Of a DNA stretch of 64,000 nt, positions 32,305 to 42,002 are shown piece by piece (the first letter of the stretch is position 1; each line of letters opens with the position of its first letter). This stretch comes from Burkholderiales bacterium JOSHI_001. Its GTDB lineage: Bacteria; Pseudomonadota; Gammaproteobacteria; Burkholderiales; Burkholderiaceae_C. The position numbers were made by a program, and so were the translations under genes. The stretch is from contig CM001438.1 in NCBI GenBank assembly GCA_000244995.1, forward strand, positions 4,816,096 to 4,880,095, read 5' to 3'. Under the pieces are notes generated by a model. That model did not search any database. It had not been told where the DNA came from and was given only the letters and a program-made list of their open reading frames with translations.

Positions 32305-34317
32305 TCAGCCTCCCGCGGCGTGTGGTGCAGAGCGCCCGGCCGTCAAAGCGTGGCCGATATCGTCAAAGGCCGCCCTGAATAATCCTTCCGCACCGCGCTG
32401 GACATCAGACAGCTCAGTCCAGTGCGTCATCTGGACGATCTGCATCAGCTCGCCGCCGCAGGCCTGCGCCAGCGACGTCAGTAGCTTGGAGCTGTTGATG
32501 TTGGCGGTCATGATCATCGGATGCCCACTTCTGACGAATTCTGCGAACATCTGACCGGCGCGCTCTTCATAGGCGATATCCAGCGATCCCTCAGGCGTAT
32601 CAATGAACAGCGTGGCCAACGAGTCGGGGTGGGACACGTACTGGGCCAGAGCCATGCGAAGTGCGATGTCGATGAAGAAGCGCTGGCTTTCAGACAACTG
32701 GGTCTGCATGCGCCGAGAGCTGCCGCGCAACTCGATCTCCAGGTGCAGGCCGGTAGGCGCTGACGACGCAAGAGTGATGTCCAGATCGATGCCCAGGAAC
32801 TGCTTGGCCAAGCGTTTGAACATCGGCACAAAGGTCGATTCAGCAGCCAGATACTTCCGCTCAAGCTCGCGCTGAAGAACCTTCAGTTCATCGCGATGGC
32901 GGTCGCGCTCGGCGTAGGCCTCCTGTCGCTGGACCAACTGCTCGTTGCGAGCGGTCTTCAGTGCACTGAGCGTGGCGGCGAGCGGCCCTTCCAACAGAGC
33001 GAGCTTGCCGCGAATGCCGGCAAGCGCGTCCCGGTTCTGGCTCTCGAACGTATTGATGGCCTCCTGGGTGAACCGCACCTGCTCGCGCTTCACAGCCAGC
33101 TCAGCGTTGAGCCGCGTCCTGGTCGCAACGGCGGCGTCCAGTCCACGCTTGCGTTCGGCCAGCGCCCTGTCCAGGTCGGCCAGTGCCTGGCTGCGCTCGG
33201 TATTCGCCGTCGCGACGGACGGCAGGACCGAGGTGCACAGCGGGCAAGCGCCGGCTTCGATCTTCGAGCGGATCGCCTGCGCAATTGACGGCCCTTCAGC
33301 CGCGCAGATCGGGCACTTGCATTCCGAGATGGTCGATGCAATGAAGGGGTGTTTGTCCGGCGACGCAGCGCCGCTCATGTACTCGTTGAACGCGCGTGTG
33401 TACGCCCCTCGCACCGAGACCACGGCAGAGCTAGCCTCCATGACCTTCAGCTCCGCATCGCTGGCGGCCGCTTCCACCCGTTCCGACTCGCCGATGCTCC
33501 TGACCAGCGTTTCGTTCAAGCTGCGGTAGTGCTCGGCGGCGGCTTCGACATCGGCTGTGGCCTTGTCGTCCGTTTCGACCGACGACTCCAGCTGCGTGAT
33601 GCGCTTGTCCAGGTTGCTGGCCTGATACTGGAGGTTGCGACCACGGGAGCCCGCTTTCTCCATCTCCCGGTTGAGATGGTCTGCCTTGGCAGCGTCCTGC
33701 GGGTCACCGCCGAAGCAGATGTACAGCAGCGCAGATGACACCTGCTGGTCCCAGAAGATCAGATGGCGACTCTCGTCGAATGTAAACAAGAAGTGCTGCA
33801 GCGCCACGAACTGTTCGAAGGAATTCAGCCCGATAGCTTCGCTGACGTCCTGGCGATACCGCTGATCATTGAGTTCGGGCGTCGAGTCCCTGGAATCAAA
33901 AATCTCGGCTCCTGCCTCGGTTATGCGCAGCGAGGCGAGGGTATCGATCTCAAACAGCAAGCGCTTCAAGGCGTAGTGACGATCCCTGATCTTGAACTCG
34001 ATGCTGATCGCCGCAGCCTCACGGTCGAACTCGGTGATGCGTCCGTCGAAGAAAATGCTGGTGTACTCGCGTGCCTTCTGCAGGTAGGCGCCGGCCGACT
34101 TGAACTCGCGGGTCGGCTCGGGAACGACGCCCGTCAATGCGAAGTTAATAGTGCTGAGAAAGGTTGACTTGCCAATGCCGTTAGCGCCCGCCAAGCAAGT
34201 AACACCGTTGCGCAGCGGCAGGCTAATGTTCGGCTCCAGGCTGTAGAGGGAAAAGGCGTGCAATTGCACGCGCTCGACCCGTGGTAGGCCAAACTTCGGA
34301 TTGATTGTCGTGGGCAT
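32305..34317 (-). CDS. Rad50/SMC-like ATPase with a double CPxC zinc motif
   Basis: A 670-residue ATPase from ATG 34317, first gene of the operon. Walker A is GANGIGKST (44-52); the ABC signature LSESQRFF (541-548) and Walker B TLFIDTPEGSLD (569-580) lie near the C-terminus. The middle is two coiled-coil arms (about 200-320 and 370-495) joined by a Cys-rich turn, CKCPIC (333-338) and CPLC (358-361). Rad50 hooks have one CxxC per chain; two here could form a zinc site within one chain. The C-terminal Asn/Met segment HPMIMTANIN replaces the usual D-loop neighbour. It is likely the DNA-end or replication-structure sensor of a defence system. Confidence 0.8.
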   Translation of the reverse strand: MPTTINPKFGLPRVERVQLHAFSLYSLEPNISLPLRNGVTCLAGANGIGKSTFLSTINFALTGVVPEPTREFKSAGAYLQKAREYTSIFFDGRITEFDREAAAISIEFKIRDRHYALKRLLFEIDTLASLRITEAGAEIFDSRDSTPELNDQRYRQDVSEAIGLNSFEQFVALQHFLFTFDESRHLIFWDQQVSSALLYICFGGDPQDAAKADHLNREMEKAGSRGRNLQYQASNLDKRITQLESSVETDDKATADVEAAAEHYRSLNETLVRSIGESERVEAAASDAELKVMEASSAVVSVRGAYTRAFNEYMSGAASPDKHPFIASTISECKCPICAAEGPSIAQAIRSKIEAGACPLCTSVLPSVATANTERSQALADLDRALAERKRGLDAAVATRTRLNAELAVKREQVRFTQEAINTFESQNRDALAGIRGKLALLEGPLAATLSALKTARNEQLVQRQEAYAERDRHRDELKVLQRELERKYLAAESTFVPMFKRLAKQFLGIDLDITLASSAPTGLHLEIELRGSSRRMQTQLSESQRFFIDIALRMALAQYVSHPDSLATLFIDTPEGSLDIAYEERAGQMFAEFVRSGHPMIMTANINSSKLLTSLAQACGGELMQIVQMTHWTELSDVQRGAEGLFRAAFDDIGHALTAGRSAPHAAGG

Positions 34318-34856
34318 GGTTTGCCTTAGAAGCTCAGTTGAGACGCACGTGCGGCTACGCGCCAAAGGTGCTGCGACGGCCAATGGCTCGCGCGCTCAGC
34401 ACAATAAGTGATGAAATCCGCTGAGCGGCAGGGATGCGCCCTGTTCCGAAATTCGCGCGAGCGCAAGGGTCCAACGGCGAACGCGCGCTCATGGTCGCGC
34501 TGAGCGCGTCTTCTGAATTTCCCATCACGCCTCCTCTAGGCCGATTTGATTTTTCTGCGGCGGAGTCACTCGTAAGCGGCCTTATAACGCACTGTTTGAT
34601 GGTGGATACCGGGACGAAGGACCACAAAAACCAGCGCGTATCGAGCCGCTGGACAGTTTAGCCTTGCAGCACCTTGAATGACTCCGGGAGTGGATCAGCC
34701 GGTTTGTAGCAAACGCAAGGGTGCCACATTGGGTTCCTGGGCATCATCAAGAACAGGGACGGTGTCGCTGCACTGCGATCGAGGTCGCAATCAGCGCCGG
34801 GCTGCCTAGGCTGGCGGCCAACGGCGGCGCGCACACTCGAGCGCAATAGCTCGCGA
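34318..34856. other. Long gap without a supported gene, probable island edge
   Basis: About 540 nt upstream of the ATPase gene and before the GAGCC repeat. Short frames on both strands lack ribosome sites and recognisable domains. The base composition is less GC-rich than the housekeeping region to the right. The promoter of the ATPase operon should lie in the first 100 nt, but no clear -35/-10 pair is visible. Confidence 0.5.
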
Positions 34857-34891
34857 GAGCCGAGCCGAGCCGAGCCGAGCCGAGCCGAGCC
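34857..34891. repeat. Seven tandem copies of GAGCC
   Basis: Perfect pentanucleotide array in the intergenic region between the accessory island and the miaB locus. A weak minus-strand frame across it encodes only a repeat-derived Ala/Arg/Leu/Gly/Ser sequence and is not a gene. Likely a slippage-prone spacer near the island boundary. Confidence 0.85.
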
Positions 34892-35019
34892 GAACATGCT
34901 GACTCAAATTTGGCCCGCGTTAACGGCGACCCATGACTCCAGACGCCCGCTGACTAGGGTTACACTTACGGGTGACGCTTTTGACAACCCTGGCCGAGAG
35001 TCAAGGTCGTCGTAAGTCT

Positions 35020-35129
35020 TTGATTTGCTTCGAAAGAAGCCGAGAATTTTGAGATCTTGGTGGTGGCTCCCTGAAGCGCCACCAGATTTCAAGCCGGCCC
35101 GGGGTTCACCACCCCGGGCCTTGTTGTTT
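35020..35129 (+). ncRNA. Possible small RNA: three hairpins ending in an intrinsic terminator
   Basis: Three consecutive stem-loops: GCTTC-GAAA-GAAGC (35027-35040), TGGTGGC with GCCACCA (35061-35084) and GGCCCGGGGT with ACCCCGGGCC (35096-35120), the last followed by TTGTTGTTT. No protein-coding frame with a ribosome site runs into this terminator, so it seems to end a non-coding transcript. A TTGACA at 34981 could be a -35, but no good -10 follows at the right distance, so the 5' end is unknown. Confidence 0.35.
35096..35129 (+). terminator. Intrinsic terminator before the miaB locus
   Basis: Ten-base-pair GC stem (GGCCCGGGGT/ACCCCGGGCC) with a 5-nt loop and a T-rich tail in the plus direction. 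It ends 23 nt before the ATG of the next gene, so that gene must be transcribed from a promoter within or just after the terminator, or by read-through. Confidence 0.75.
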
Positions 35130-35151
35130 CCACAGCCCCTGGATCCACACC

Positions 35152-35532
35152 ATGCTCCGCTGTGTTCTGGCCTCGATGGCCTTGGCTGCCGCCGTTCCGG
35201 TCGCGGCCCAATCGGTCAATCGCAACTTCCCCGCCACCGCCTTGCGTGGTGAACTGGTGCTGCAACAGCCGCCCGAGGCGCTGTTGAACGGCGTGCCGGC
35301 GCGCCTGTCGCCCGGGGCCCGCATCCGCGGCACCAACAACCTGCTGGTGATGTCCGGCGCCATCGTCGGCCAGCCTTACCTGGTTCACTACACGCTGGAC
35401 GACCAGGGCCTGGTGCACCTGGTCTGGATCCTGTCGGACGCCGAACTGGCCAAGAAGCCCTGGCCGGTCACGCTGCAGCAGCAGAAGACCTGGGTCTTCG
35501 ACCCCGTGGGCCAGACCTGGAGCAAGCCATGA
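35152..35532 (+). CDS. Exported protein of unknown function before miaB
   Basis: A 126-residue protein with signal peptide [20 protein letters not shown]. The mature part reads [20 protein letters not shown], then [19 protein letters not shown] and [20 protein letters not shown], a small beta-rich domain. I recall such proteins directly before miaB in Burkholderiales, but no role is known. It overlaps miaB by 4 nt (ATGA). Confidence 0.75.
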   Translation: MLRCVLASMALAAAVPVAAQSVNRNFPATALRGELVLQQPPEALLNGVPARLSPGARIRGTNNLLVMSGAIVGQPYLVHYTLDDQGLVHLVWILSDAELAKKPWPVTLQQQKTWVFDPVGQTWSKP

Positions 35533-36878
35533 GCGGGAAGAAGAAGGTCTTCATCCGCACCTTCGGCTGCCAGATGAACGAGTACGACTCGGACAAGATG
35601 GCCGACGTGATGGGTGCCGCCGAAGGCTACGAACCCACCACCGACGTGGAAGAAGCCGACCTCATCCTGTTCAACACCTGCTCGGTGCGCGAGAAGGCGC
35701 AGGAGAAGGTGTTTTCTGACCTGGGCCGCGTGAAGCACCTGAAGAAAAAGGGCGTGCTCATCGGCGTGGGCGGCTGCGTGGCCAGCCAGGAAGGCGCGGC
35801 CATCATCGAGCGCGCGCCTTATGTGGACGTGGTGTTCGGCCCGCAGACCCTGCACCGCCTGCCGCAGATGCTGGAAAAGCGCGTGTCGCTCGGCCGCCCG
35901 CAGGTGGACATCAGCTTCCCCGAGATTGAAAAGTTCGACCACCTGCCGCCGGCGCGGGTGGAGGGCGCGTCGGCCTTCGTGTCCATCATGGAAGGCTGCT
36001 CCAAGTACTGCGCCTATTGCGTGGTGCCCTACACCCGCGGTGAAGAGGTCAGCCGCCCCTTCGAGGACGTGCTGACCGAAGTGGCCGGCCTGACCGACCA
36101 GGGGGTGAAGGAGATCACCCTGCTGGGACAGAACGTGAACGCCTACCGTGGCCGCATGGGCGGCACCGCCGACATGGCCGACTTCGCCCTGCTGCTGGAG
36201 TACGTGGCCGAGATCCCCGGGGTGGAACGCATCCGCTACACCACCAGCCACCCGAATGAATTCACGCAGCGGCTGATCGATGTGTACGCCAAGCTGCCGC
36301 AACTGGTGAACCACCTGCACCTGCCGGTGCAGCACGGCAGCGACCGCATCCTGGCCGCCATGAAGCGCGGCTACACCACGCTGGAATACAAGAGCACCCT
36401 GCGCAAGCTGCGCGCGGTGCGGCCAGACATCAGCCTGTCCTCGGACTTCATCGTCGGCTACCCCGGCGAAACCGAGGACGACCACGCCAAGACGCTGAAA
36501 TTGATCGAAGACATTGGCTTCGACGCATCCTTCAGCTTTGTCTTCAGCCCCCGCCCGGGCACGCCCGCCGCGGCCCTGACCGACGACACCCCGCAGGCCC
36601 TGAAGCTGAAGCGCCTGCAGCAGTTGCAGGCCCTGCTGGAAAGCAACGTGCGGCGCATCAGCGCCAGCCGCGAAGGCACGGTGCAACGCATCCTGGTGGA
36701 AGGCCCCAGCCGCAAGGACCCGAACGAACTGATGGGCCGCACCGAATGCAACCGCATCGTCAACTTCGCCGGCGCGGCCCGGCTGGTGGGTCAGATGGTG
36801 GACGTCCGCATCACCCAGGCCCTGCCGCACTCGCTGCGCGGCGAGGTGCTGGTGCGCGAAGGCGTCACGGCAGCTTGA
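35529..36878 (+). CDS. miaB: tRNA-2-methylthio-N6-dimethylallyladenosine synthase MiaB
   Basis: Radical-SAM methylthiotransferase that adds a methylthio group to i6A37 of tRNAs reading UNN codons. The 449-residue product has the auxiliary cluster cysteines C14, C51 and C83 in the N-terminal UPF0004 domain, the radical-SAM cysteines in GCSKYCAYC (C157, C161, C164), and a C-terminal TRAM domain ending near residue 445. Length and motifs are standard. ATG overlaps the preceding gene's stop by 4 nt. Its last 14 nt overlap the end of the convergent cytochrome P460 gene. Confidence 0.97.
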   Translation: MSGKKKVFIRTFGCQMNEYDSDKMADVMGAAEGYEPTTDVEEADLILFNTCSVREKAQEKVFSDLGRVKHLKKKGVLIGVGGCVASQEGAAIIERAPYVDVVFGPQTLHRLPQMLEKRVSLGRPQVDISFPEIEKFDHLPPARVEGASAFVSIMEGCSKYCAYCVVPYTRGEEVSRPFEDVLTEVAGLTDQGVKEITLLGQNVNAYRGRMGGTADMADFALLLEYVAEIPGVERIRYTTSHPNEFTQRLIDVYAKLPQLVNHLHLPVQHGSDRILAAMKRGYTTLEYKSTLRKLRAVRPDISLSSDFIVGYPGETEDDHAKTLKLIEDIGFDASFSFVFSPRPGTPAAALTDDTPQALKLKRLQQLQALLESNVRRISASREGTVQRILVEGPSRKDPNELMGRTECNRIVNFAGAARLVGQMVDVRITQALPHSLRGEVLVREGVTAA

Positions 36879-37362
36879 TGGGGTGGGTGTAGACCCAGTC
36901 CCGGTCCTTCACCGGGGTGTGGCAGCCCACGCATTCCTGGGCGAAGCCGGCGTCCTTGCCATAGGGCTTCTGGTCCGCGCCCAGCCAGCGCGCATAGCCC
37001 CAGCCGCCGGTGGCAGCGTGCTTGGCGCTGTCCTTCAGCATGAACTCGGCGTGCACAAAGGCACCGGGCTCGATGGCGGCTTCCCACTTGTCGTTCTTGG
37101 CGTTCTTCCACACCAGCTTGGCCAGGATGGCGCCGTTGGGCCAGGGGTTGGTGTTGCCATCGCGGGCCGCCTGGATGGCCACGTCATTGCCCAGGATGGC
37201 GCGGATGGTGTTGTTGTCGGTGCGCTGGCTCACGCTGATCAGGCGCCAGTCCTTGTAGCCCTCGGGCAGGGTGATGCCGTTGGGCGCGGGGTCGGCGGCC
37301 ATGGAAACGGCGGCGACAGCCGCCAGTGAGGCAGCAACAACACGACGGATGATGGATTTCAT
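36865..37362 (-). CDS. Cytochrome P460-family c-type haem protein
   Basis: A 165-residue periplasmic protein from ATG 37362 with signal peptide ending VSMAAD. The start of the mature domain, [20 protein letters not shown], followed by [14 protein letters not shown] and [14 protein letters not shown], is typical of the P460 family, and the haem c site is ECVGCHTPV near the C-terminus. Related proteins oxidise hydroxylamine or bind nitric oxide; the cross-linking Lys that defines P460 cannot be confirmed by eye, so a cytochrome c'-beta-like NO-binding role is also possible. A stand-alone gene, convergent with miaB. Confidence 0.82.
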   Translation of the reverse strand: MKSIIRRVVAASLAAVAAVSMAADPAPNGITLPEGYKDWRLISVSQRTDNNTIRAILGNDVAIQAARDGNTNPWPNGAILAKLVWKNAKNDKWEAAIEPGAFVHAEFMLKDSAKHAATGGWGYARWLGADQKPYGKDAGFAQECVGCHTPVKDRDWVYTHPIKLP

Positions 37363-37456
37363 GCGGTGGGCGGCGAGGCCGCGTTGGTGGGCGGGTGGAA
37401 TGAGGCGCCTGCGCAAGGCTGCGGCGGACGGGTCGTTTACGACACAGGCCGGCACG

Positions 37457-37735
37457 CTATTCCCGGCCACGCAGTCCGGTCCACCACAGCGTGGCGGCGC
37501 AGGCCGCCACCAGAGAAGCATAGGTGGCCATGCGGCCGTCCTGGCCCAGCAGCACCAGGCCGGCCAGCGTAACCACCATGCCGGCGGCCACGCAGCGCTG
37601 GGCCAGCGCCCCCCAAGATCGGCTTTTCAGCTCGCGCCGCCACAGCAGCTTGGCCAACAAGGGCGCCAGCAGGCCCAAGCCGAAAGCCGGGCCAAACAGG
37701 TTCAGCAGGTGCCAAATCGCGTCCAGCGGGCCCAT
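37457..37735 (-). CDS. Small inner-membrane protein of unknown function
   Basis: A 92-residue protein with three hydrophobic segments: IWHLLNLFGPAFGLGLLAPL, CVAAGMVVTLAGLVLLGQ and YASLVAACAATLWWTGL. A short basic loop (RRELKSRS) separates the first two. It is divergent from hemA, a placement I recall from Burkholderiales. No function assigned. Confidence 0.65.
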   Translation of the reverse strand: MGPLDAIWHLLNLFGPAFGLGLLAPLLAKLLWRRELKSRSWGALAQRCVAAGMVVTLAGLVLLGQDGRMATYASLVAACAATLWWTGLRGRE

Positions 37736-37855
37736 GGTTTGGTGTCTCTCGGTGGCAGGCGGCGGGCAAACGGCGGCAAGGCTTGATGTCCATCAAGCTG
37801 ACGGCGGCACGGAAAGCCTGTCGTCAAAGGGGCTGCGATCTTACAATCGCGCCCC

Positions 37856-39154
37856 ATGAGCGTTTTCGCGCTGGGCCTGAACCACACCACCGCGCCGGTC
37901 GACCTGCGTGGGCGGTTCGCGTTTGCGCCCGACCAGCTGTCGCCGGCCCTGCGCGGCTTCCGCGAACGCCTGACCCAGGCCATGCCCGAAGCGGCCATCC
38001 TGTCCACCTGCAACCGCACCGAACTGTACGTGGCCGCCGACCGCGCCCCATCGCGTGAACTGGTGCGCCCGGCCCTGGACTGGCTGGCCGGGCACGGTGG
38101 TGTCACCGCCCACCAGTTGGAGGCCCACACCTACGTGCTGGAGCAGCGCGACGCCGCGCGCCACGCCTTTCGCGTGGCCTCGGGGCTGGATTCGATGGTG
38201 CTGGGCGAAGCCCAGATCCTGGGCCAGATGAAGCAGGCGGTGCGCGAGGCCGATTCCGCCGGCACCCTGGGCACCACGCTGCACCAGCTGTTCCAGCGCA
38301 GCTTCTCGGTGGCCAAGGAAGTGCGCACCTCCACCGAGATCGGCGCGCATTCCATCAGCATGGCCGCCGCCTCGGTGCGTCTGGCCGCGCAGTTGTTCGA
38401 AGACCTGGCCGACATCCATGTGCTGTTCGTCGGCGCCGGCGAGATGATCGAGTTGGTGGCCACTCACTTTGCAGCCCGCACGCCCAAGACCATGGCGGTG
38501 GCCAACCGCACCCTGGAGCGCGGTGAAAAGCTGGCCAGCCGCTTCGGCGCCACCGCGCTGCGCCTGGCCGACCTGCCGGGCAAGCTGCACGAGTACGACG
38601 CGGTCATTTCCTGCACCGCCAGCACCCTGCCCATCATCGGCCTGGGCGCGGTGAAAAGCGCGCTGAAGGCACGCCGCCACCGCCCCATGTTCATGGTGGA
38701 CCTGGCCGTGCCGCGCGACATCGAGCCCGAAGTCGCCAAGCTGGACGACATCTACCTCTACACCGTGGACGACCTGTCGGCCCTGGTGCAAAGCGCGGGC
38801 GAAAAACGCCAGGCCGCGGTGCAGCAGGCCGAGGCCATCATCGACGCCGGCGTGCAGAGCTTCAGCCACTGGCTGGACCAGCGCGCCAGCGTGCCGCTGA
38901 TCCAGGCGCTGAATTCGCAGGCCGATGTCTGGCGCGCGGCCGAGATCGCGCGCGCCCGCAAGGCCCTGGCCAAGGGCGCCGACGTGGAACAGGTGCTGGA
39001 AACCCTGAGCCGGGGCCTGACCCAGAAGCTGCTGCACGGCACCCTGGCCGAACTGCGCAGCACCGACGGCGAACAGCGCGGTGAACTGGCCGAGACCGTC
39101 TCGCGCCTGTTCCTGCGCGGCACCACGCGCAACCCGTCCGACGACGGGCGTTAG
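37856..39154 (+). CDS. hemA: Glutamyl-tRNA reductase
   Basis: First enzyme of haem and tetrapyrrole synthesis by the C5 pathway: reduces glutamyl-tRNA(Glu) to glutamate-1-semialdehyde with NADPH. The 432-residue product has the active-site Cys in STCNRTELY (C52), the NADPH-binding region [17 protein letters not shown] and a C-terminal dimerisation helix region. TACAAT (37842-37847) stands only 8 nt before the ATG, so the transcript from it would be nearly leaderless. prfA and prmC follow, the classic hemA-prfA-prmC cluster. Confidence 0.97.
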   Translation: MSVFALGLNHTTAPVDLRGRFAFAPDQLSPALRGFRERLTQAMPEAAILSTCNRTELYVAADRAPSRELVRPALDWLAGHGGVTAHQLEAHTYVLEQRDAARHAFRVASGLDSMVLGEAQILGQMKQAVREADSAGTLGTTLHQLFQRSFSVAKEVRTSTEIGAHSISMAAASVRLAAQLFEDLADIHVLFVGAGEMIELVATHFAARTPKTMAVANRTLERGEKLASRFGATALRLADLPGKLHEYDAVISCTASTLPIIGLGAVKSALKARRHRPMFMVDLAVPRDIEPEVAKLDDIYLYTVDDLSALVQSAGEKRQAAVQQAEAIIDAGVQSFSHWLDQRASVPLIQALNSQADVWRAAEIARARKALAKGADVEQVLETLSRGLTQKLLHGTLAELRSTDGEQRGELAETVSRLFLRGTTRNPSDDGR

Positions 39155-39230
39155 CGCCGCCCCCCGTTGTTGCCCCTGCGCCGGCCGGCCTTGGCCGGGC
39201 GCGCCGCCATCCCCTTGCCCCCCTCAAGCC

Positions 39231-40313
39231 ATGAAAGACAGCCTGCGCCAGCAACTGGACCGCCTGGAAATGCGCCTGGCCGAACTGGACGCCAGCTTGG
39301 CCGACCCCACGGTGGTGGCGGACATGAAGCGCTACCGGGCGCTGTCGCGCGAACAGTCCGAGGCCAACGCGCTGGTGCAGCGCTGGCGCGCCTTCCGCCA
39401 ACGCGAGGCCGACACCGAAACCGCCCAGGCCCTGCTGGACGACCCCGAAATGGGCGCCATGGCCAAGGAGGAAATCGCCGCCGCGCAGGCCGACCTGCAA
39501 CGGCTGCAGGACGAAATCCAGCAGGCCCTGCTGCCGCGCGACCCGGACGACGAGCGCAACGCCTTCGTCGAAATCCGCGCGGGTACCGGCGGCGAAGAAA
39601 GTGCGCTGTTCGCCGGCGACCTGGCGCGCCTGTACCTGCGCTACTGCGAACGCCAGGGCTGGCGCACCGAACTGATGAGCGAAAGCGCCAGCGACCTGGG
39701 CGGCTACAAGGAAGTGGTGATCCGCGTGGAAGGCGAGCGCGTGTACGAGAAACTGCGCTTCGAATCCGGCGGCCACCGCGTGCAGCGCGTGCCGGCCACC
39801 GAAGCGCAGGGGCGCATCCACACATCGGCCTGCACCGTGGCCGTGATGCCCGAGCCAGACGAAGCTGCCGAAGTCACCATCAACCCGTCCGAGTTGCGCA
39901 TCGACACCTTCCGCGCCAGCGGCGCCGGCGGCCAGCACGTGAACAAGACCGACAGCGCCATCCGCATCACCCACCTGCCCACCGGCATCGTGGCCGAATG
40001 CCAGGACGACCGCAGCCAGCACCGCAACAAGGCCAAGGCCATGGCGGTGTTGCTGGCGCGCCTGCGCGACCGTGAACAGCAGGAGCGCCACGCCAAGGAA
40101 GCGCACTTGCGCAAGAGCCTGGTGGGCAGCGGCGACCGCAGCGACCGCATCCGCACCTACAACTTCCCGCAGGGCCGGCTCACCGACCACCGCATCAACC
40201 TCACGCTGTACAAGCTGGGCGCCATCATGGAAGGCGAACTGGACGACGTGGTCGCCGGCCTGCAGGCCGCGCGCGCGCAGGAACAACTGGCCGCGCTGGA
40301 AGCCGGCGCCTGA
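39231..40313 (+). CDS. prfA: Peptide chain release factor 1
   Basis: Recognises UAA and UAG in the ribosomal A site and triggers peptide release. The 360-residue product has a helical N-terminal domain, the codon-reading region, and the catalytic GGQ (residues 233-235, in [15 protein letters not shown]) typical of RF1. The Gln of GGQ is the target of PrmC, encoded next. ATG 39231 is chosen because it gives the normal start [19 protein letters not shown]; the open frame upstream belongs to the hemA end in another register. Six nt separate it from prmC. Confidence 0.97.
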   Translation: MKDSLRQQLDRLEMRLAELDASLADPTVVADMKRYRALSREQSEANALVQRWRAFRQREADTETAQALLDDPEMGAMAKEEIAAAQADLQRLQDEIQQALLPRDPDDERNAFVEIRAGTGGEESALFAGDLARLYLRYCERQGWRTELMSESASDLGGYKEVVIRVEGERVYEKLRFESGGHRVQRVPATEAQGRIHTSACTVAVMPEPDEAAEVTINPSELRIDTFRASGAGGQHVNKTDSAIRITHLPTGIVAECQDDRSQHRNKAKAMAVLLARLRDREQQERHAKEAHLRKSLVGSGDRSDRIRTYNFPQGRLTDHRINLTLYKLGAIMEGELDDVVAGLQAARAQEQLAALEAGA

Positions 40314-40318
40314 GGCCG

Positions 40319-41152
40319 ATGGCTGGCCTCAGCGTCGCCGCCGCCCTGGCCCAGGCCGCCGCCGCCGGCTTGGACCGCCTGAGCGCCCAGCGCCTGCTGG
40401 GCCGGGCGCTGGGCCGGCCGCGCGAATGGCTGATCGCCCACGACGACGCGCTGCTCACGCCCGCGCAAGCCGCACGGTTCCTGGACGATGCCGCGCGCCG
40501 TGCCGACGGCGTGCCGCTGGCCTACCTGCTGGGCGAACGTGAATTCCACGGCCTGGCGCTGCAGGTGGGCCCCGCCGTGCTGGACCCCCGACCCGACACC
40601 GAAGCCCTGGTGGACTGGGCGCTGGACGTCCTGGGCCACCGCCCCGCCGCGACCGTGGCCGACCTGGGCACCGGCAGCGGCGCCATCGCGCTGGCACTGG
40701 CCGCGGCTGCGGCGCAGCGCGACACCAACTGGCAGGTGCACGCCAGCGACGCCAGCCCGGCGGCCCTGGCCATGGCCCAGGCCAACGCCCAGCGCCTGGG
40801 CCTGCCGGTCCACTTCGCGACGGGCTCGTGGTGGCAGGCCTGGCCGCGGCTGGGCTTCGACCTGGTGGCAAGCAACCCGCCCTACATCGCCGCCGACGAC
40901 CCGCACCTGCCCGCCCTGAAGCACGAACCCCGCATGGCCCTGGTTTCGGGTCCCGACGGCCTGGACGACATCCGCCAGATCGTGGCCGGTGCGCCACAGC
41001 ACCTGAACCCCGGCGCTTGGCTGCTGCTGGAACACGGCTGGCAGCAGGCCGATGCGGTGGCCGCGCTGCTGGCGCAGGCCGGTTTCGGGGACGTCCAGCA
41101 CCGGCTGGACCTGGCCGGCCACCGCCGCTGCACCGGCGGCCGGTGGCGCTGA
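40319..41152 (+). CDS. prmC: Release factor glutamine methyltransferase
   Basis: N5-glutamine methyltransferase for RF1/RF2. The 277-residue product has an N-terminal helical substrate-binding domain, the AdoMet motif [16 protein letters not shown] and catalytic NPPY (residues 186-189), with the upstream GEREFHGL segment found in PrmC. Immediately follows its substrate gene prfA, as in most proteobacteria. Confidence 0.96.
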   Translation: MAGLSVAAALAQAAAAGLDRLSAQRLLGRALGRPREWLIAHDDALLTPAQAARFLDDAARRADGVPLAYLLGEREFHGLALQVGPAVLDPRPDTEALVDWALDVLGHRPAATVADLGTGSGAIALALAAAAAQRDTNWQVHASDASPAALAMAQANAQRLGLPVHFATGSWWQAWPRLGFDLVASNPPYIAADDPHLPALKHEPRMALVSGPDGLDDIRQIVAGAPQHLNPGAWLLLEHGWQQADAVAALLAQAGFGDVQHRLDLAGHRRCTGGRWR

Positions 41153-41291
41153 AGTTCCGCGCCGCCCGCCAGCGTTTCAGGCCCGCCACAGCGCGACAAA
41201 TGCACGCCCCTGGCCCTGGCAGCAGGACAGGCCCCGGCGTAGCATGAAGGCCAAGCTGGCGCCCTGTCGCTGGCGCGTTCAGGAGATGGCG

Positions 41292-41897
41292 ATGCGCACT
41301 TCCATGCCGTTGGTCGCCGGGCTGGCCGCCCTGTTCATGGGCCTGGGCGTGGCCCAGGCGGCCGACGGGCTGAACGTGGCCCCGGGCACACCCTTCGGCG
41401 AACGCTGGGCCGCCCGCCTGAGCATCACCCGTTCCACCTCGGCGCTGGCCGGCACGGCGGAAGGCGGCCTGCAACGCGCCTTGTCTGCGCGCCTGTTGGG
41501 CGACTACTACTTTTCCACCGTCCCGCGTGGCCTTCAGGGTCTCCAGGGCGGCTTGCGATTGACCAGTGGCGTGTTCATGGGCCCCCGCGGCGCGCTGTTC
41601 GGTCCGTCCGCGCCGGGCTTGGCCGAACCCGGCAGCCTGACCCTGGGCCACAGCCGCCTGTCCGCCACCTCTCCCGACGTGGCGCCCGACTCGGTGCTGG
41701 CCTGGCCCTACCTGGGCCTGGGCTACAGCGCAGGCAGCCTGCGGGCCGGTTGGGGCTTCAGCGCCGATCTGGGGCTGGCTGCGCAGAACGCTGGCGCTTT
41801 GAGCCCGAACCGCATGTTCTCACAGAGCGCGGACGACCTGCTGCGCGACCTGCGCCTGCGGCCGGTGTTGCAACTGGGCCTGTCCTACGCCTTCTGA
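41292..41897 (+). CDS. Predicted outer-membrane or periplasmic beta-barrel-like protein
   Basis: A 201-residue exported protein. The start MRTSMPLVAGLAALFMGLGV is a signal peptide ending AQAAD. I chose ATG 41292 because AGGAG (41281-41285) is 6 nt upstream; ATG 41286 directly abuts that site. The mature sequence alternates small hydrophobic strands and turns (ARLLGDYYFSTVP, LRLTSGVFMGPR, PYLGLGYSAGSLRAGWGFSA) and ends LRPVLQLGLSYAF, with a C-terminal aromatic residue as in outer-membrane barrels. No family name recognised. Confidence 0.7.
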   Translation: MRTSMPLVAGLAALFMGLGVAQAADGLNVAPGTPFGERWAARLSITRSTSALAGTAEGGLQRALSARLLGDYYFSTVPRGLQGLQGGLRLTSGVFMGPRGALFGPSAPGLAEPGSLTLGHSRLSATSPDVAPDSVLAWPYLGLGYSAGSLRAGWGFSADLGLAAQNAGALSPNRMFSQSADDLLRDLRLRPVLQLGLSYAF

Positions 41898-42002
41898 TCC
41901 CGCCGGGCCTGCCAGGGCATCCCCGCCCGCACCGACCGGCGGGCGCGGATTGCCGTATAAACGCGGCATCCCCCCGAACCCGCCCGCAGGGCCTGAAGCA
42001 AC

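Noticed and set aside
22278..34317. A complete conjugative element
   Set aside because: Only a small relaxase pair was found; no coupling protein, mating-pair genes or integrase are present in the window.
34658..34897. A 79-codon frame on the minus strand
   Set aside because: Begins in the GAGCC array and encodes repeat-derived residues; no ribosome site.
34905..35130. tmRNA, 6S RNA or a tRNA at the island boundary
   Set aside because: The hairpins are suggestive, but no tRNA-like domain with CCA end, T-arm or tag-peptide frame could be found, and no 6S-type bulged long helix.
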